Positions 1 through 7,270 of a stretch of DNA of 10,223 nt are shown here, one piece after another. The stretch comes from Bacteroides sp. CAG:709 (GTDB lineage Bacteria; Bacteroidota; Bacteroidia; Bacteroidales; UBA932), in assembly GCA_000434935.1 (NCBI GenBank), contig FR882184.1, positions 27,329 to 37,551 of the forward strand, given 5' to 3'. The position numbers were made by a program, and so were the translations under genes. Below the pieces are notes generated by a model. It ran no database searches and was not told the DNA's origin. It saw only the letters and a list, made by a program, of their open reading frames with translations. Numbering within the stretch: the first letter of the stretch is position 1; each line of letters opens with the position of its first letter.

Positions 1-1
1 T

Positions 2-889
2 CTTACAGCACGTCACGACGTAATCGTCTATGATGCAGAGTGCCATGCTTGTCTGCTCGACGGCATCCGTCTGCATATCGGCAGCAAATATAAATATCGT
101 CACAACAATATCGAGGATTGTGAGAAAGTTCTCGCACGTGCGTGTGAAGAGGCTGATGCAAACGGCGGTGGCGTTCTCCTTATTACAGAGGGCGTTTACG
201 GTATGACCGGTGCGCTCGGTATCCTCGACAAGATCGCTGCCCTCAAGAAGAAATACAACTTCCGTTTCATGATTGACGATGCACACGGATTCGGACTTCT
301 CGGCGAGCACGGACGCGGAACTTCCGAGGCTCTCCACTGCATGGACGAGGTTGACCTTTATATCGGTGCATTCGCCAAGTCAATGGCTTCCATCGGCGGA
401 TTCGTTGCAGGTCCTCACAAGATCATCAACTATCTCCGTGCGAACATGCGCTCGCAGATGTATGCCAAATCTCTTCCTATGCCGCTCGTTATCGGCAATA
501 CCAAACGTCTGGAAATCATCATGTCTCCTGAAGGCGATGAACTCCGCAAGAAGTGCTGGGCCATTACCCATGCTATCCAGGACGGCTTCAAGAAAGAGGG
601 CTTCGATATCGGTGAGGCTGAGGCTTGCGTGACCCCTGTACATATCAAGGGCGGTGTAGCCCAGGCTACCAAGATGGCCAAGGACCTCCGTGAGAACTAC
701 AAGATTTTCTGCTCGATGGTTGTCTATCCGGTCATTCCTAAGGGTATGGTAATCTTCCGTATCGTCAGCACCGCTGCACATACCATGGAAGATGTTGAAT
801 ACACGCTCAAGGCATTCAAGGAAATCAAGGCCAAACTTGATGCAGGTGCATACGATGGAGATGATATCGCTGCGATGACTGTGGAATAA
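2..889 (+). CDS. Alpha-oxoamine synthase family PLP enzyme, probable serine/cysteate fatty acyltransferase (5' truncated)
   Basis: The reading frame is open from base 2 to the TAA at 887-889, giving 295 residues. Family members are near 400, so about 100 N-terminal residues lie outside the window. Fold-type I PLP features are clear: DDAH at residues 92-95 (the Asp contacts the pyridine nitrogen), and AFAKSMASIGGFVAG, whose Lys126 (codon 377-379) is the expected Schiff-base lysine. The C-terminal block VIFRIVSTAAHT matches the acyl-thioester/carboxylate region of this family. The family comprises serine palmitoyltransferase, BioF, KBL, HemA and the cysteate acyltransferases of sulfonolipid (capnine) synthesis. 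The segment NMRSQMYAKSLPMP (residues about 146-159) resembles, from memory, the Bacteroidota cysteate acyltransferase type (SulA/CapA) more than classical SPT. This is inference. The adjoining reductase suits either lipid route. All 12 arginines use CGT or CGC, suggesting strong expression. Family assignment is firm; substrate is uncertain. Confidence 0.87.
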   Translation, partial: LTARHDVIVYDAECHACLLDGIRLHIGSKYKYRHNNIEDCEKVLARACEEADANGGGVLLITEGVYGMTGALGILDKIAALKKKYNFRFMIDDAHGFGLLGEHGRGTSEALHCMDEVDLYIGAFAKSMASIGGFVAGPHKIINYLRANMRSQMYAKSLPMPLVIGNTKRLEIIMSPEGDELRKKCWAITHAIQDGFKKEGFDIGEAEACVTPVHIKGGVAQATKMAKDLRENYKIFCSMVVYPVIPKGMVIFRIVSTAAHTMEDVEYTLKAFKEIKAKLDAGAYDGDDIAAMTVE

Positions 890-914
890 TAGTGAAACAT
901 ATTATTGTTCAACT

Positions 915-1736
915 ATGAACAAGACTTACTTTAAAGATAAAGTAATAATCATTACAGGAGCCAGCTCGGGAATCGGGTTGGCTTCTGCCAGATTATTCGG
1001 AAGCTGTGGCGCGAAGGTCGTCATGGCTGCCAGACACTTGGACAAACTGCAGGCGGAAGTGCATTCCGTGAGTGATGATCCTGACAATGTCCTCTGCGTC
1101 AAGACCGACGTCAGCAAGGAAGAAGATTGCAAGATGTTGATCAACAAAGCGGTGGAGAAATTCGGCAGGATCGACATCCTCGTGAACAATGCCGGTATTT
1201 CCATGCGTGCGATGTTCAAGGACCTGAATCTGTCGGTGATAAAATCCCTCATGGACGTAAACTTTTGGGGTACAGTGTATTGCACCAAATATGCGCTGCC
1301 TTATCTGCTCCATTCGAAAGGGTCTGTCGTCGGCGTCATTTCTATTGCCGGCTATTCAGCCCTGCCCGCAAGGACAGGTTACTCCTCATCCAAATATGCT
1401 ATCCGCGGTTTCCTGGACACGATCCGTATCGAGCATCTGAAAGATGGCCTGAATGTCCTGGTATTTGCACCAGGATATACGGCATCCAATGTCCGCAATG
1501 CAGCATTGACCGCTGACGGCTCCGCCCAGGGCGAGACACCTCTCGACGAGGGCAAGCTGATGAGTGCAGAGGAATGTGCAGAGCATCTTGCCAAGGCATT
1601 GGCCAAGCGCAAATCAGAGGTTATCCTTACCGGATTGGGAAAAGCTACTGTGCTGGCACACAGGTTGTTCCCGCGTCTTACGGATAAGATGACCTATAAA
1701 TTCATTGCAAGAGAAAAAGACAGTCCGTTTAAATAA
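915..1736 (+). CDS. Short-chain dehydrogenase/reductase, probable 3-ketosphinganine/3-ketocapnine reductase
   Basis: This 273-residue protein is a classical SDR. The nucleotide-binding motif TGASSGIG is at residues 14-21, Asp65 follows beta-3 (TDV), NNAG is at 91-94, and the catalytic tetrad is Asn116, Ser143, Tyr156 and Lys160 (YSSSK). A PG turn follows at 186-187. Arg40, after the second strand, suggests NADPH rather than NADH. No membrane helix is evident, so the enzyme is probably cytosolic or peripheral. It starts 25 bases after the upstream oxoamine synthase, which makes a 3-ketone. Reduction of that ketone is the next step in sphingoid or capnine base synthesis, and SDRs of this size do it in other organisms. 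The function is inferred from context, since SDR sequence alone rarely fixes a substrate. Half of its 12 arginines use AGA or AGG, unlike the gene before it. ATG 915 is the first start in frame; there is no clear Shine-Dalgarno. Confidence 0.8.
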   Translation: MNKTYFKDKVIIITGASSGIGLASARLFGSCGAKVVMAARHLDKLQAEVHSVSDDPDNVLCVKTDVSKEEDCKMLINKAVEKFGRIDILVNNAGISMRAMFKDLNLSVIKSLMDVNFWGTVYCTKYALPYLLHSKGSVVGVISIAGYSALPARTGYSSSKYAIRGFLDTIRIEHLKDGLNVLVFAPGYTASNVRNAALTADGSAQGETPLDEGKLMSAEECAEHLAKALAKRKSEVILTGLGKATVLAHRLFPRLTDKMTYKFIAREKDSPFK

Positions 1737-1745
1737 TTTCTGGAT

Positions 1746-3770
1746 ATGGCAAAGACCGGAATACCTCGCGACCCGAAAATTTACTTTTCGCTGTTCGTCC
1801 TGTTCGTTCTGCTTCTTCTGATGATGCCGAGAACGGGGAAATTCAATTATGACTACAAGAAAGGCTCGCCGTGGGCCTATGAAACTCTGGTCTCGCAGAT
1901 TGATTTTCCTGTATTGAAAACGCAGGAACAAATCCAGTCGGAGAAAGACGCGGCAGGGTACAGCATTGTCCCTTACTATAAGTTTTCAGCCAGCGCGGCG
2001 CAGGACGTAATGCGTGAGGCTGAGGTACTTAACTATGGACAATACTCGTACATGAGGCCGAAAGTCATTGCCGTATTGTCGGAAATCTACAAGAGGGGAG
2101 TGATGGCCGACGAGGTCTCCGGAAAGGAGGAAAACATTGCCTCGGACGAAATCATTTTCGTGCAGAAGGACAAGCGTGCGACGAAGCTTCCGGCTTCGGA
2201 CGTCTATACCGTGAGCGGGGCTAAAGCTGCACTCTTGTCAGAAATGTCGCGCGCGTTTCCAGACGTGCTGACGGATTCTGTAATGACGGCGTGCGGGGTC
2301 GACGACGTCATTCATCCGGACCTTTTCTATGACAAGGAAACCACCGACCTGGTCCATGCCGAAACGGTGGATTTCATATCCCCGACACAGGGCTTCGTCA
2401 ATGCCGGCCAGCTGATCGTGACGAAGGGCGAGATCGTTACCGCCGAGATTGCGCAGCTGCTGGATTCGTACAAGGCTGAATATGAGGAGAGTCTGGGCTA
2501 CAACGGCCCGCGTGCATTCCTCTGGATCGGCAATGCCCTCATTTCATTGGCTCTGGTACTCATCCTGTTCCTGTCGATATTCTACACGAACCCGGACATC
2601 TTCCGCCAGACGAACAAGTACATATATCTGCTGTTCATCTTCATGTTCACGGCATTCGCGGCATTCGTCACCGACAAGGTGAACCCGTCATTGCTGTACA
2701 TGATACCATTCTCATTGGCAGCACTTTATCTGCTGGCATTCTTCAGAAAGAGGGTGGTGCTGCCGGTTTATGTGGTGTCGCTTATGCCGCTGCTTATCTT
2801 TGCGCACAACGGCGTGGAACTTTTCCTGCTCTACCTCGTATCGGGCGTCGTGACAATGTATGTCTTCGATTTCTTCAACCGAAGCTGGAAACAGTTCGTG
2901 ACGGCGATTATCGTGTTCGGCAGCCTTTTCCTGACCTTTGTCGGATTCAGGCTTATCAATGACGGCAATGCGTTCAGCGACCCGTGGCTCGTCCTTTACC
3001 TGTTCCTCGGTTCAATGCTTTCCGTTGCCGGATATCCGCTCATCTATCTGATGGAGAAGATTTTCGGCCTGGTTTCCAATTCCCGCCTGCAGGAATTGTG
3101 CGATCCTAACAACAAGCTGCTGAGGATATTGGCGCAGAAGGCGCCGGGAACATTCCAGCATTCGCTCCAGGTCATGAACCTCGCTGACGCCGCCGCCAGA
3201 AGCATCGAAGCCAATGTTCTCCTGGTACGCGCCGGGGCAATGTATCACGACATCGGAAAGACAGTAAACCCTCAATGCTTTGTCGAGAATGAAAGTGTAG
3301 GCGCCAAGTTCCATGACGGCCTTACCCCCAAGGAAAGTGCGGAGATGATCATACGACATGTGTCCGACGGAATGGCGCTGGCTGTCAAGTACAAGATTCC
3401 GCAGGTGGTGAGCGACTTCATCCTGACACATCACGGAACGACCTGTACGGCATTCTTCTATAACAAATTTATCGAGGAAGGCGGAAACCCGGAAGATGCC
3501 AAGTCGTTCTATTACAATGGAAAACGTCCGTGGACAAGAGAGCAGGCGATAGTGATGATCTGCGATACGATAGAGGCGGCCTCCAGGACATTGAAAGACA
3601 ATTCACCGGAAACTTTCGACAAGTTCGTCGAAAATATCGTCGCAGGTAAGATCAATGCCGGTCAGCTGGACAATTCCGAAATTTCATTCAAGGAAATCAG
3701 CCGTATCAAGTCCGTGCTCAAATCTTATCTGGGCCAGATATATCATGACAGGGTGGTTTATCCCAAGTAG
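1746..3770 (+). CDS. 7TM-HD (HDIG) family membrane phosphohydrolase, PgpH-like c-di-AMP phosphodiesterase
   Basis: This 674-residue protein has the 7TMR-HD layout. A membrane helix spans about 11-28, an extracytoplasmic domain about 30-256, seven further helices lie between about 257 and 440, and a cytoplasmic HD domain covers about 465-660. Metal-ligand candidates are His472 (FQHS), His501-Asp502 (MYHDIGK), His537 (IIRHVSDG), His562-His563 (LTHHGTT) and Asp607 (ICDTIEA). Their spacing is close to that of Listeria PgpH (29 residues between the first two histidines in both). PgpH-type enzymes hydrolyse cyclic di-AMP to pApA, and the external domain is thought to modulate the HD domain. PgpH of Listeria is slightly longer (about 719). 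The gene starts 9 bases after the reductase, so it is probably co-transcribed; the promoter before tig marks the next unit. Activity on c-di-AMP is inferred from the family. No key residue appears missing. Confidence 0.88.
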   Translation: MAKTGIPRDPKIYFSLFVLFVLLLLMMPRTGKFNYDYKKGSPWAYETLVSQIDFPVLKTQEQIQSEKDAAGYSIVPYYKFSASAAQDVMREAEVLNYGQYSYMRPKVIAVLSEIYKRGVMADEVSGKEENIASDEIIFVQKDKRATKLPASDVYTVSGAKAALLSEMSRAFPDVLTDSVMTACGVDDVIHPDLFYDKETTDLVHAETVDFISPTQGFVNAGQLIVTKGEIVTAEIAQLLDSYKAEYEESLGYNGPRAFLWIGNALISLALVLILFLSIFYTNPDIFRQTNKYIYLLFIFMFTAFAAFVTDKVNPSLLYMIPFSLAALYLLAFFRKRVVLPVYVVSLMPLLIFAHNGVELFLLYLVSGVVTMYVFDFFNRSWKQFVTAIIVFGSLFLTFVGFRLINDGNAFSDPWLVLYLFLGSMLSVAGYPLIYLMEKIFGLVSNSRLQELCDPNNKLLRILAQKAPGTFQHSLQVMNLADAAARSIEANVLLVRAGAMYHDIGKTVNPQCFVENESVGAKFHDGLTPKESAEMIIRHVSDGMALAVKYKIPQVVSDFILTHHGTTCTAFFYNKFIEEGGNPEDAKSFYYNGKRPWTREQAIVMICDTIEAASRTLKDNSPETFDKFVENIVAGKINAGQLDNSEISFKEISRIKSVLKSYLGQIYHDRVVYPK

Positions 3771-3781
3771 GTGTTCCGCAC

Positions 3782-3812
3782 TTGCGTAACTTGAATTATT
3801 TCATTATTTTTG
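3782..3812 (+). promoter_or_regulatory. Bacteroidota-type -33/-7 promoter for tig-clpP-clpX
   Basis: TTG at 3782-3784 is followed after 20 bases by TATTTTTG at 3805-3812, an exact match to the TAnnTTTG -7 element of the primary Bacteroidota sigma factor with acceptable spacing to the -33 element. The first T of the TTTG -33 element is replaced by C. Transcription would begin near 3818-3820, giving a leader of about 40 bases. The leader before ATG 3859 is A/T rich (3835-3850) with no Shine-Dalgarno, as is usual in this phylum. No heat-shock-type element was recognised. Confidence 0.6.
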
Positions 3813-3858
3813 CAAGCTAAACCGGAAATCGGAAAAATATAAAAAATTTATCATAGAA

Positions 3859-5172
3859 ATGAACATTGTAAAAAACCAGATTGATGAGCTTAATCTTCAG
3901 CTCACTGTCACAGTAGCACACGACGATTACGCTGAAATCGAGAAGAAGGAACTGCAGAAATGCAAACGTACAGCCGAGTTCAAAGGCTTCAGAAAAGGTA
4001 TGGTTCCTATGTCTCTCATCCAGAGAGTTTACGGAGAGCGTGTACTTGGCGAGTCTGTGAACCACTTGCTTTCAGAGGCTATCAACAATTTCATCAAAGA
4101 GAACAATATCAAGATGGTAGGCGAGGCTCTTCCTAGCGAGGACCAGCCGGAAATCGAGTGGAAGTCAGGCAATGATTTCACATTCAAGTTCGACATCGCC
4201 ACAACATCTGAGGTAAACTTCGAGCTTGGCAAGGATGACAAGGTCGCATATTACGAAATCGAGGTCTCTGACGAGGCCAAGAAAGAAATGAAGGATAACC
4301 TTCTCCGTCAGTTCGGTTCACTTACCGACGCTGCCGAGGCCAAAGAGGATGACTTCGTTATCGTAGACTTCTCACAGGAAGGCAAGACCGTTGAAGGCTC
4401 TTATGTAGGCGTGAAGAACGTAGAGGGCGAGGCTAAGAAGTCATTCCTCGGCGCAAAGGCCGGCGACCAGTTCGATGTCAATGTCAATGAGGCATTTACA
4501 AACGAATCTGACCGAGCTTACATGCTGAAGGTGAAGAAAGAGGAACTTGCAGGCCTGAATCCGGAATTCCACGTTACCGTGAAGGAAGTGAAGACATTTG
4601 CTCCTGCCGAGGAGAACCAGGAGACCTACGACAAGATATTCGGTGAGGACAAGGTTCACAATGCAGAGGAGTTCGACAAGGCTATCGTAGCCAGACTTGA
4701 GGAGAACTACAAGCAGGAGTCAGACTACAAGCTTTCCAAGGACCTCAGGGAGTTCCTCGTGAAGAAGGCTGACATCAAGCTTCCGGAAGAGTTCCTCAAG
4801 AGATGGCTGTTCCATATCAATGAGGGCAAGTTCACCAAAGAGGATATCGAGAAAGAGGCACCTGCATTCTTCGAGGATTTCCGTTGGCAGATGGTACGTG
4901 GCTATCTGATGGACAAATTCGGTCTGAAGATCGAGGAGAAGGACGTTCAGGAGGCTGCTGAGGCTTATGTCGCTTACCAGTATGCTGCATACGGCATGGG
5001 CAATGTTCCTGATTCCATCATCAAGGACAGCGTAGGCCGTGTACTTCAAGATGAGAACACCAGCCGCCGCATCATCGAGAATGTTGAGACAACCAAGGCT
5101 GTAGAGGCTGTGAAAGGTGCAGTTACTCTCAAGAAATCCAAGGTTTCCGTTGAAAAATTCCGTACTCTGTAA
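3859..5172 (+). CDS. tig: Trigger factor (ribosome-associated chaperone)
   Basis: The product is 437 residues, the usual size for Bacteroidota trigger factor. The N-terminal domain carries the ribosome-docking signature GFRKGMVP at residues 43-50 (GFRxGxxP), which contacts protein L23 at the tunnel exit. Residues about 163-245 correspond to the central peptidyl-prolyl isomerase-like domain (start DDFVIVDF). The remainder, about 250-437, is the charged helical substrate-cradling domain. The protein shields nascent chains in the cytoplasm and works upstream of DnaK. The centre is divergent, so isomerase activity cannot be asserted. It is first in an operon with clpP (3-base gap) and clpX, the widespread bacterial tig-clpP-clpX order, and has its own promoter in the 88-base space upstream. 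ATG 3859 is chosen because it follows that leader and gives the canonical N-terminus. Confidence 0.96.
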   Translation: MNIVKNQIDELNLQLTVTVAHDDYAEIEKKELQKCKRTAEFKGFRKGMVPMSLIQRVYGERVLGESVNHLLSEAINNFIKENNIKMVGEALPSEDQPEIEWKSGNDFTFKFDIATTSEVNFELGKDDKVAYYEIEVSDEAKKEMKDNLLRQFGSLTDAAEAKEDDFVIVDFSQEGKTVEGSYVGVKNVEGEAKKSFLGAKAGDQFDVNVNEAFTNESDRAYMLKVKKEELAGLNPEFHVTVKEVKTFAPAEENQETYDKIFGEDKVHNAEEFDKAIVARLEENYKQESDYKLSKDLREFLVKKADIKLPEEFLKRWLFHINEGKFTKEDIEKEAPAFFEDFRWQMVRGYLMDKFGLKIEEKDVQEAAEAYVAYQYAAYGMGNVPDSIIKDSVGRVLQDENTSRRIIENVETTKAVEAVKGAVTLKKSKVSVEKFRTL

Positions 5173-5175
5173 TTT

Positions 5176-5853
5176 ATGGGCAGAAACAACGAATTCAATA
5201 AATTTGCAAGTATGGGTCGTGGAATCAGTTCCATGACCCTTCATCGTTATGAGTCTGCCGTGGACTCATATATCAATCCTACCATTATCGAGGAGCGCAA
5301 GCTCAATGTCGCTTCCATGGATGTGTTCAGCCGTCTGATGATGGACCGTATCATATTCTTGGGCGTTCCTATTGATGATGATGTGGCCAATATCATTCAG
5401 GCACAGCTGCTTTTCCTCGCTTCGAACGACAGCGCTGCCGATATTTCGTTGTATCTGAACACCCCTGGCGGACAGGTTTCTTCCGGTCTTGCCATCTATG
5501 ATACCATGCAGCTCGTGGAACCTGATGTCGCTACCATCTGTACAGGTATGGCAGCATCTATGGGTTCCGTATTGCTCTGCGCAGGTGCTGCCGGCAAGAG
5601 ATCTGCCCTTCCTCATAGCCGCGTGCTGATTCACCAGCCGCTCGGCGGAGCGCAGGGACAGGCTTCGGACATCATCATTGCCGCCAAGGAAATAGAGAAG
5701 ACACGTACTGAATTGTGCAGCATCATTGCGGAGCACAGCGGCCAGTCTTTCGAGCGTATTCTTGCGGATGCCGACAGGGATTTCTGGATGACTGCCCAGG
5801 AGGCGAAGGATTACGGTATGGTGGATGAGATTCTTACCAAAAAGAAGAAGTAA
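5176..5853 (+). CDS. clpP: ATP-dependent Clp protease proteolytic subunit ClpP
   Basis: ClpP forms the barrel-shaped tetradecameric serine protease that degrades substrates unfolded by ClpX. The catalytic triad is complete: Ser128 in GMAASMGS, His153 in LIHQP and Asp202 in DRDFW. Spacing (25 and 49 residues) equals that of E. coli ClpP. The substrate-binding glycine stretch NTPGGQVSSG is at 95-104. The 225-residue length includes an N-terminal stretch of about 30 residues before NPTIIEERK; it may be removed by self-processing, as is known for E. coli, though the sequence does not prove it. ATG 5176 lies 3 bases after the tig stop codon, implying co-transcription and probably translational coupling. 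Methionines at residues 13 and 20 are alternative starts but fit the spacing less well. Confidence 0.97.
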   Translation: MGRNNEFNKFASMGRGISSMTLHRYESAVDSYINPTIIEERKLNVASMDVFSRLMMDRIIFLGVPIDDDVANIIQAQLLFLASNDSAADISLYLNTPGGQVSSGLAIYDTMQLVEPDVATICTGMAASMGSVLLCAGAAGKRSALPHSRVLIHQPLGGAQGQASDIIIAAKEIEKTRTELCSIIAEHSGQSFERILADADRDFWMTAQEAKDYGMVDEILTKKKK

Positions 5854-5855
5854 AA

Positions 5856-7103
5856 GTGGCAGAGAAGAAGAAAACTATCAAGCATTGCATGTTCTGCGGT
5901 CGTCCGGAGAATGAGGTTCCGTTCATGCTTTCAGGCCTGGACGGTTCGTACATCTGCAGCGACTGCGTGAAGATGGCTGCTGACTATCTGAAGGAAATCG
6001 AGGTCCAGAAAGCTGAAGAAGAGTCTTCCGCAAGGATTGAGAAACTCCAGAAACCTAAGGAAATCAAAGCGTTTCTGGACCAGTATGTCATTGGTCAGGA
6101 CAGGGCGAAGAAACTGCTTTCGGTAGCGGTATACAATCATTACAAACGCATTAACCATAACCTTGCGGACAAGGCTGATGACGGCGTGGAACTGGAGAAG
6201 TCCAATATCCTTCTCGTCGGTCCTACAGGTACAGGCAAGACATTGCTGGCCAAGTCAATAGCCAGGCTGCTGCAAGTCCCGTTCACGATTGTGGACGCGA
6301 CCGTGCTTACCCAGGCTGGTTATGTGGGCGAGGATGTGGAGAGCTTGCTTTCCCGTCTTCTCCAGGAAGCGGATTATGATTTGGCGAAGGCGGAAAGAGG
6401 TATTGTCTTCATTGATGAAATCGACAAGATCGCCCGTAAGGGAGACAACCCGTCGATTACCCGCGACGTTTCAGGAGAGGGTGTGCAGCAGGCATTGCTG
6501 AAACTTCTGGAAGGAAGTGTCGTCAATGTCCCTCCGCAGGGAGGCCGCAAGCATCCGGAGCAGGAGTTCATTCATGTCAATACCCAGAATATCCTGTTCA
6601 TCTGCGGCGGTGCCTTCGAGGGAATCGAGCGTCGTATCGCGCAGCGTCTCAATACCCAGGTGATCGGTTTCACGGCATCGGAAAAGCAGAAAGTGGACAA
6701 GAACAATCTCCTTCGCTATGTGGCTGCCGAGGACCTGAAAGCCTATGGCCTTATCCCGGAAATCATCGGACGTCTGCCTGTCGTGACATATCTTGACAGC
6801 CTGGACAAGGATTCGCTTCTCCGTATTCTTACCGAGCCTAAGAATGCCATCCTGAAGCAGTACGAGAAGATGTTCGAGATGGACGGCATCAAGCTGATAA
6901 TCGAGGATGGAGTCAAGGAACTCATCGTGGACACCGCCATCAAGAACAAGCTTGGCGCCCGCGGTCTCCGTTCCATCTGTGAGAAGATTTTCGACGATGC
7001 CATGTTCGATGCTCCGTCATCACGCCGGAAGACCTTCACCGTTACCCTGGCCTACGCTCAGGAACATTTGAAAGATGAGGCCGTGGAGCGTAAGTCCTTG
7101 TAA
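5856..7103 (+). CDS. clpX: ATP-dependent unfoldase ClpX (GTG start)
   Basis: ClpX is the hexameric AAA+ unfoldase that recognises substrates and feeds them to ClpP. In order, the 415-residue protein has: a zinc-binding domain with Cys11, Cys14, Cys34 and Cys37; Walker A GPTGTGKT at 122-129; pore loop GYVGED at 155-160; Walker B IVFIDEID at 183-190; the RKH loop at 231-233; the ClpP-docking IGF tripeptide at 270-272; and sensor-2 GARG at 367-370. The start is GTG at 5856, two bases after the clpP stop. The first in-frame ATG (5889, residue 12) would remove Cys11 and break the zinc site, so GTG is preferred. All functional motifs are intact, and the length is close to that of E. coli (424). A strong hairpin follows the stop codon and closes the operon. 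Confidence 0.97.
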   Translation: MAEKKKTIKHCMFCGRPENEVPFMLSGLDGSYICSDCVKMAADYLKEIEVQKAEEESSARIEKLQKPKEIKAFLDQYVIGQDRAKKLLSVAVYNHYKRINHNLADKADDGVELEKSNILLVGPTGTGKTLLAKSIARLLQVPFTIVDATVLTQAGYVGEDVESLLSRLLQEADYDLAKAERGIVFIDEIDKIARKGDNPSITRDVSGEGVQQALLKLLEGSVVNVPPQGGRKHPEQEFIHVNTQNILFICGGAFEGIERRIAQRLNTQVIGFTASEKQKVDKNNLLRYVAAEDLKAYGLIPEIIGRLPVVTYLDSLDKDSLLRILTEPKNAILKQYEKMFEMDGIKLIIEDGVKELIVDTAIKNKLGARGLRSICEKIFDDAMFDAPSSRRKTFTVTLAYAQEHLKDEAVERKSL

Positions 7104-7116
7104 ATTACTATATTAA

Positions 7117-7157
7117 GCAAAATCAGAGTTGGCGTTTCGCTAACTCTGATTTTGTTT
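7117..7157 (+). terminator. Strong hairpin terminator after clpX
   Basis: A near-perfect inverted repeat pairs 7118-7134 with 7138-7154 around a TTT loop: 17 pairs, one of them G-T. The core is CAAAATCAGAGTT against AACTCTGATTTTG. It begins 14 bases after the clpX stop. The trailing T run is short and interrupted (TTTTGTTTA). The 5' side is A-rich, so the element could also act on the minus strand as a second stop for the converging peptidase-pyrF unit. Confidence 0.8.
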
Positions 7158-7223
7158 ATATCGCTGATAACCAGCATTTTATGCACCACGCCAAAAAATC
7201 TACGCTCCACTCCATATGTATCG

Positions 7224-7265
7224 TCCTGAAAAAAAGTTTACTAAAAAAGTAAATTCTTTTCGGGA
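7224..7265 (-). terminator. Hairpin terminator after pyrF
   Basis: Read on the minus strand just after the pyrF stop, an outer stem pairs 7257-7265 with 7224-7232 and an inner stem pairs 7248-7253 with 7237-7242 around an A/T loop. On the minus strand the inner stem TTTACT/AGTAAA is followed by C and seven T residues, a weak rho-independent form. The stem is A/T rich, so efficiency is uncertain. The remaining bases between the two hairpins (7158-7223) hold nothing I can recognise. Confidence 0.5.
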
Positions 7266-7270
7266 CCGAG

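Noticed and set aside
380..781. A 133-codon minus-strand frame inside the oxoamine synthase
   Set aside because: It is a shadow of the conserved coding frame with no independent support.
4720..5244. A 174-codon minus-strand frame opposite tig and the start of clpP
   Set aside because: It is antisense to conserved genes; its length comes from biased codon use on the other strand.
7158..7223. Possible small RNA or REP-like element between the two hairpins, including a GCTG/CAGC mini-hairpin
   Set aside because: Only four pairs form, and there is no promoter or repeat copy elsewhere in the window.
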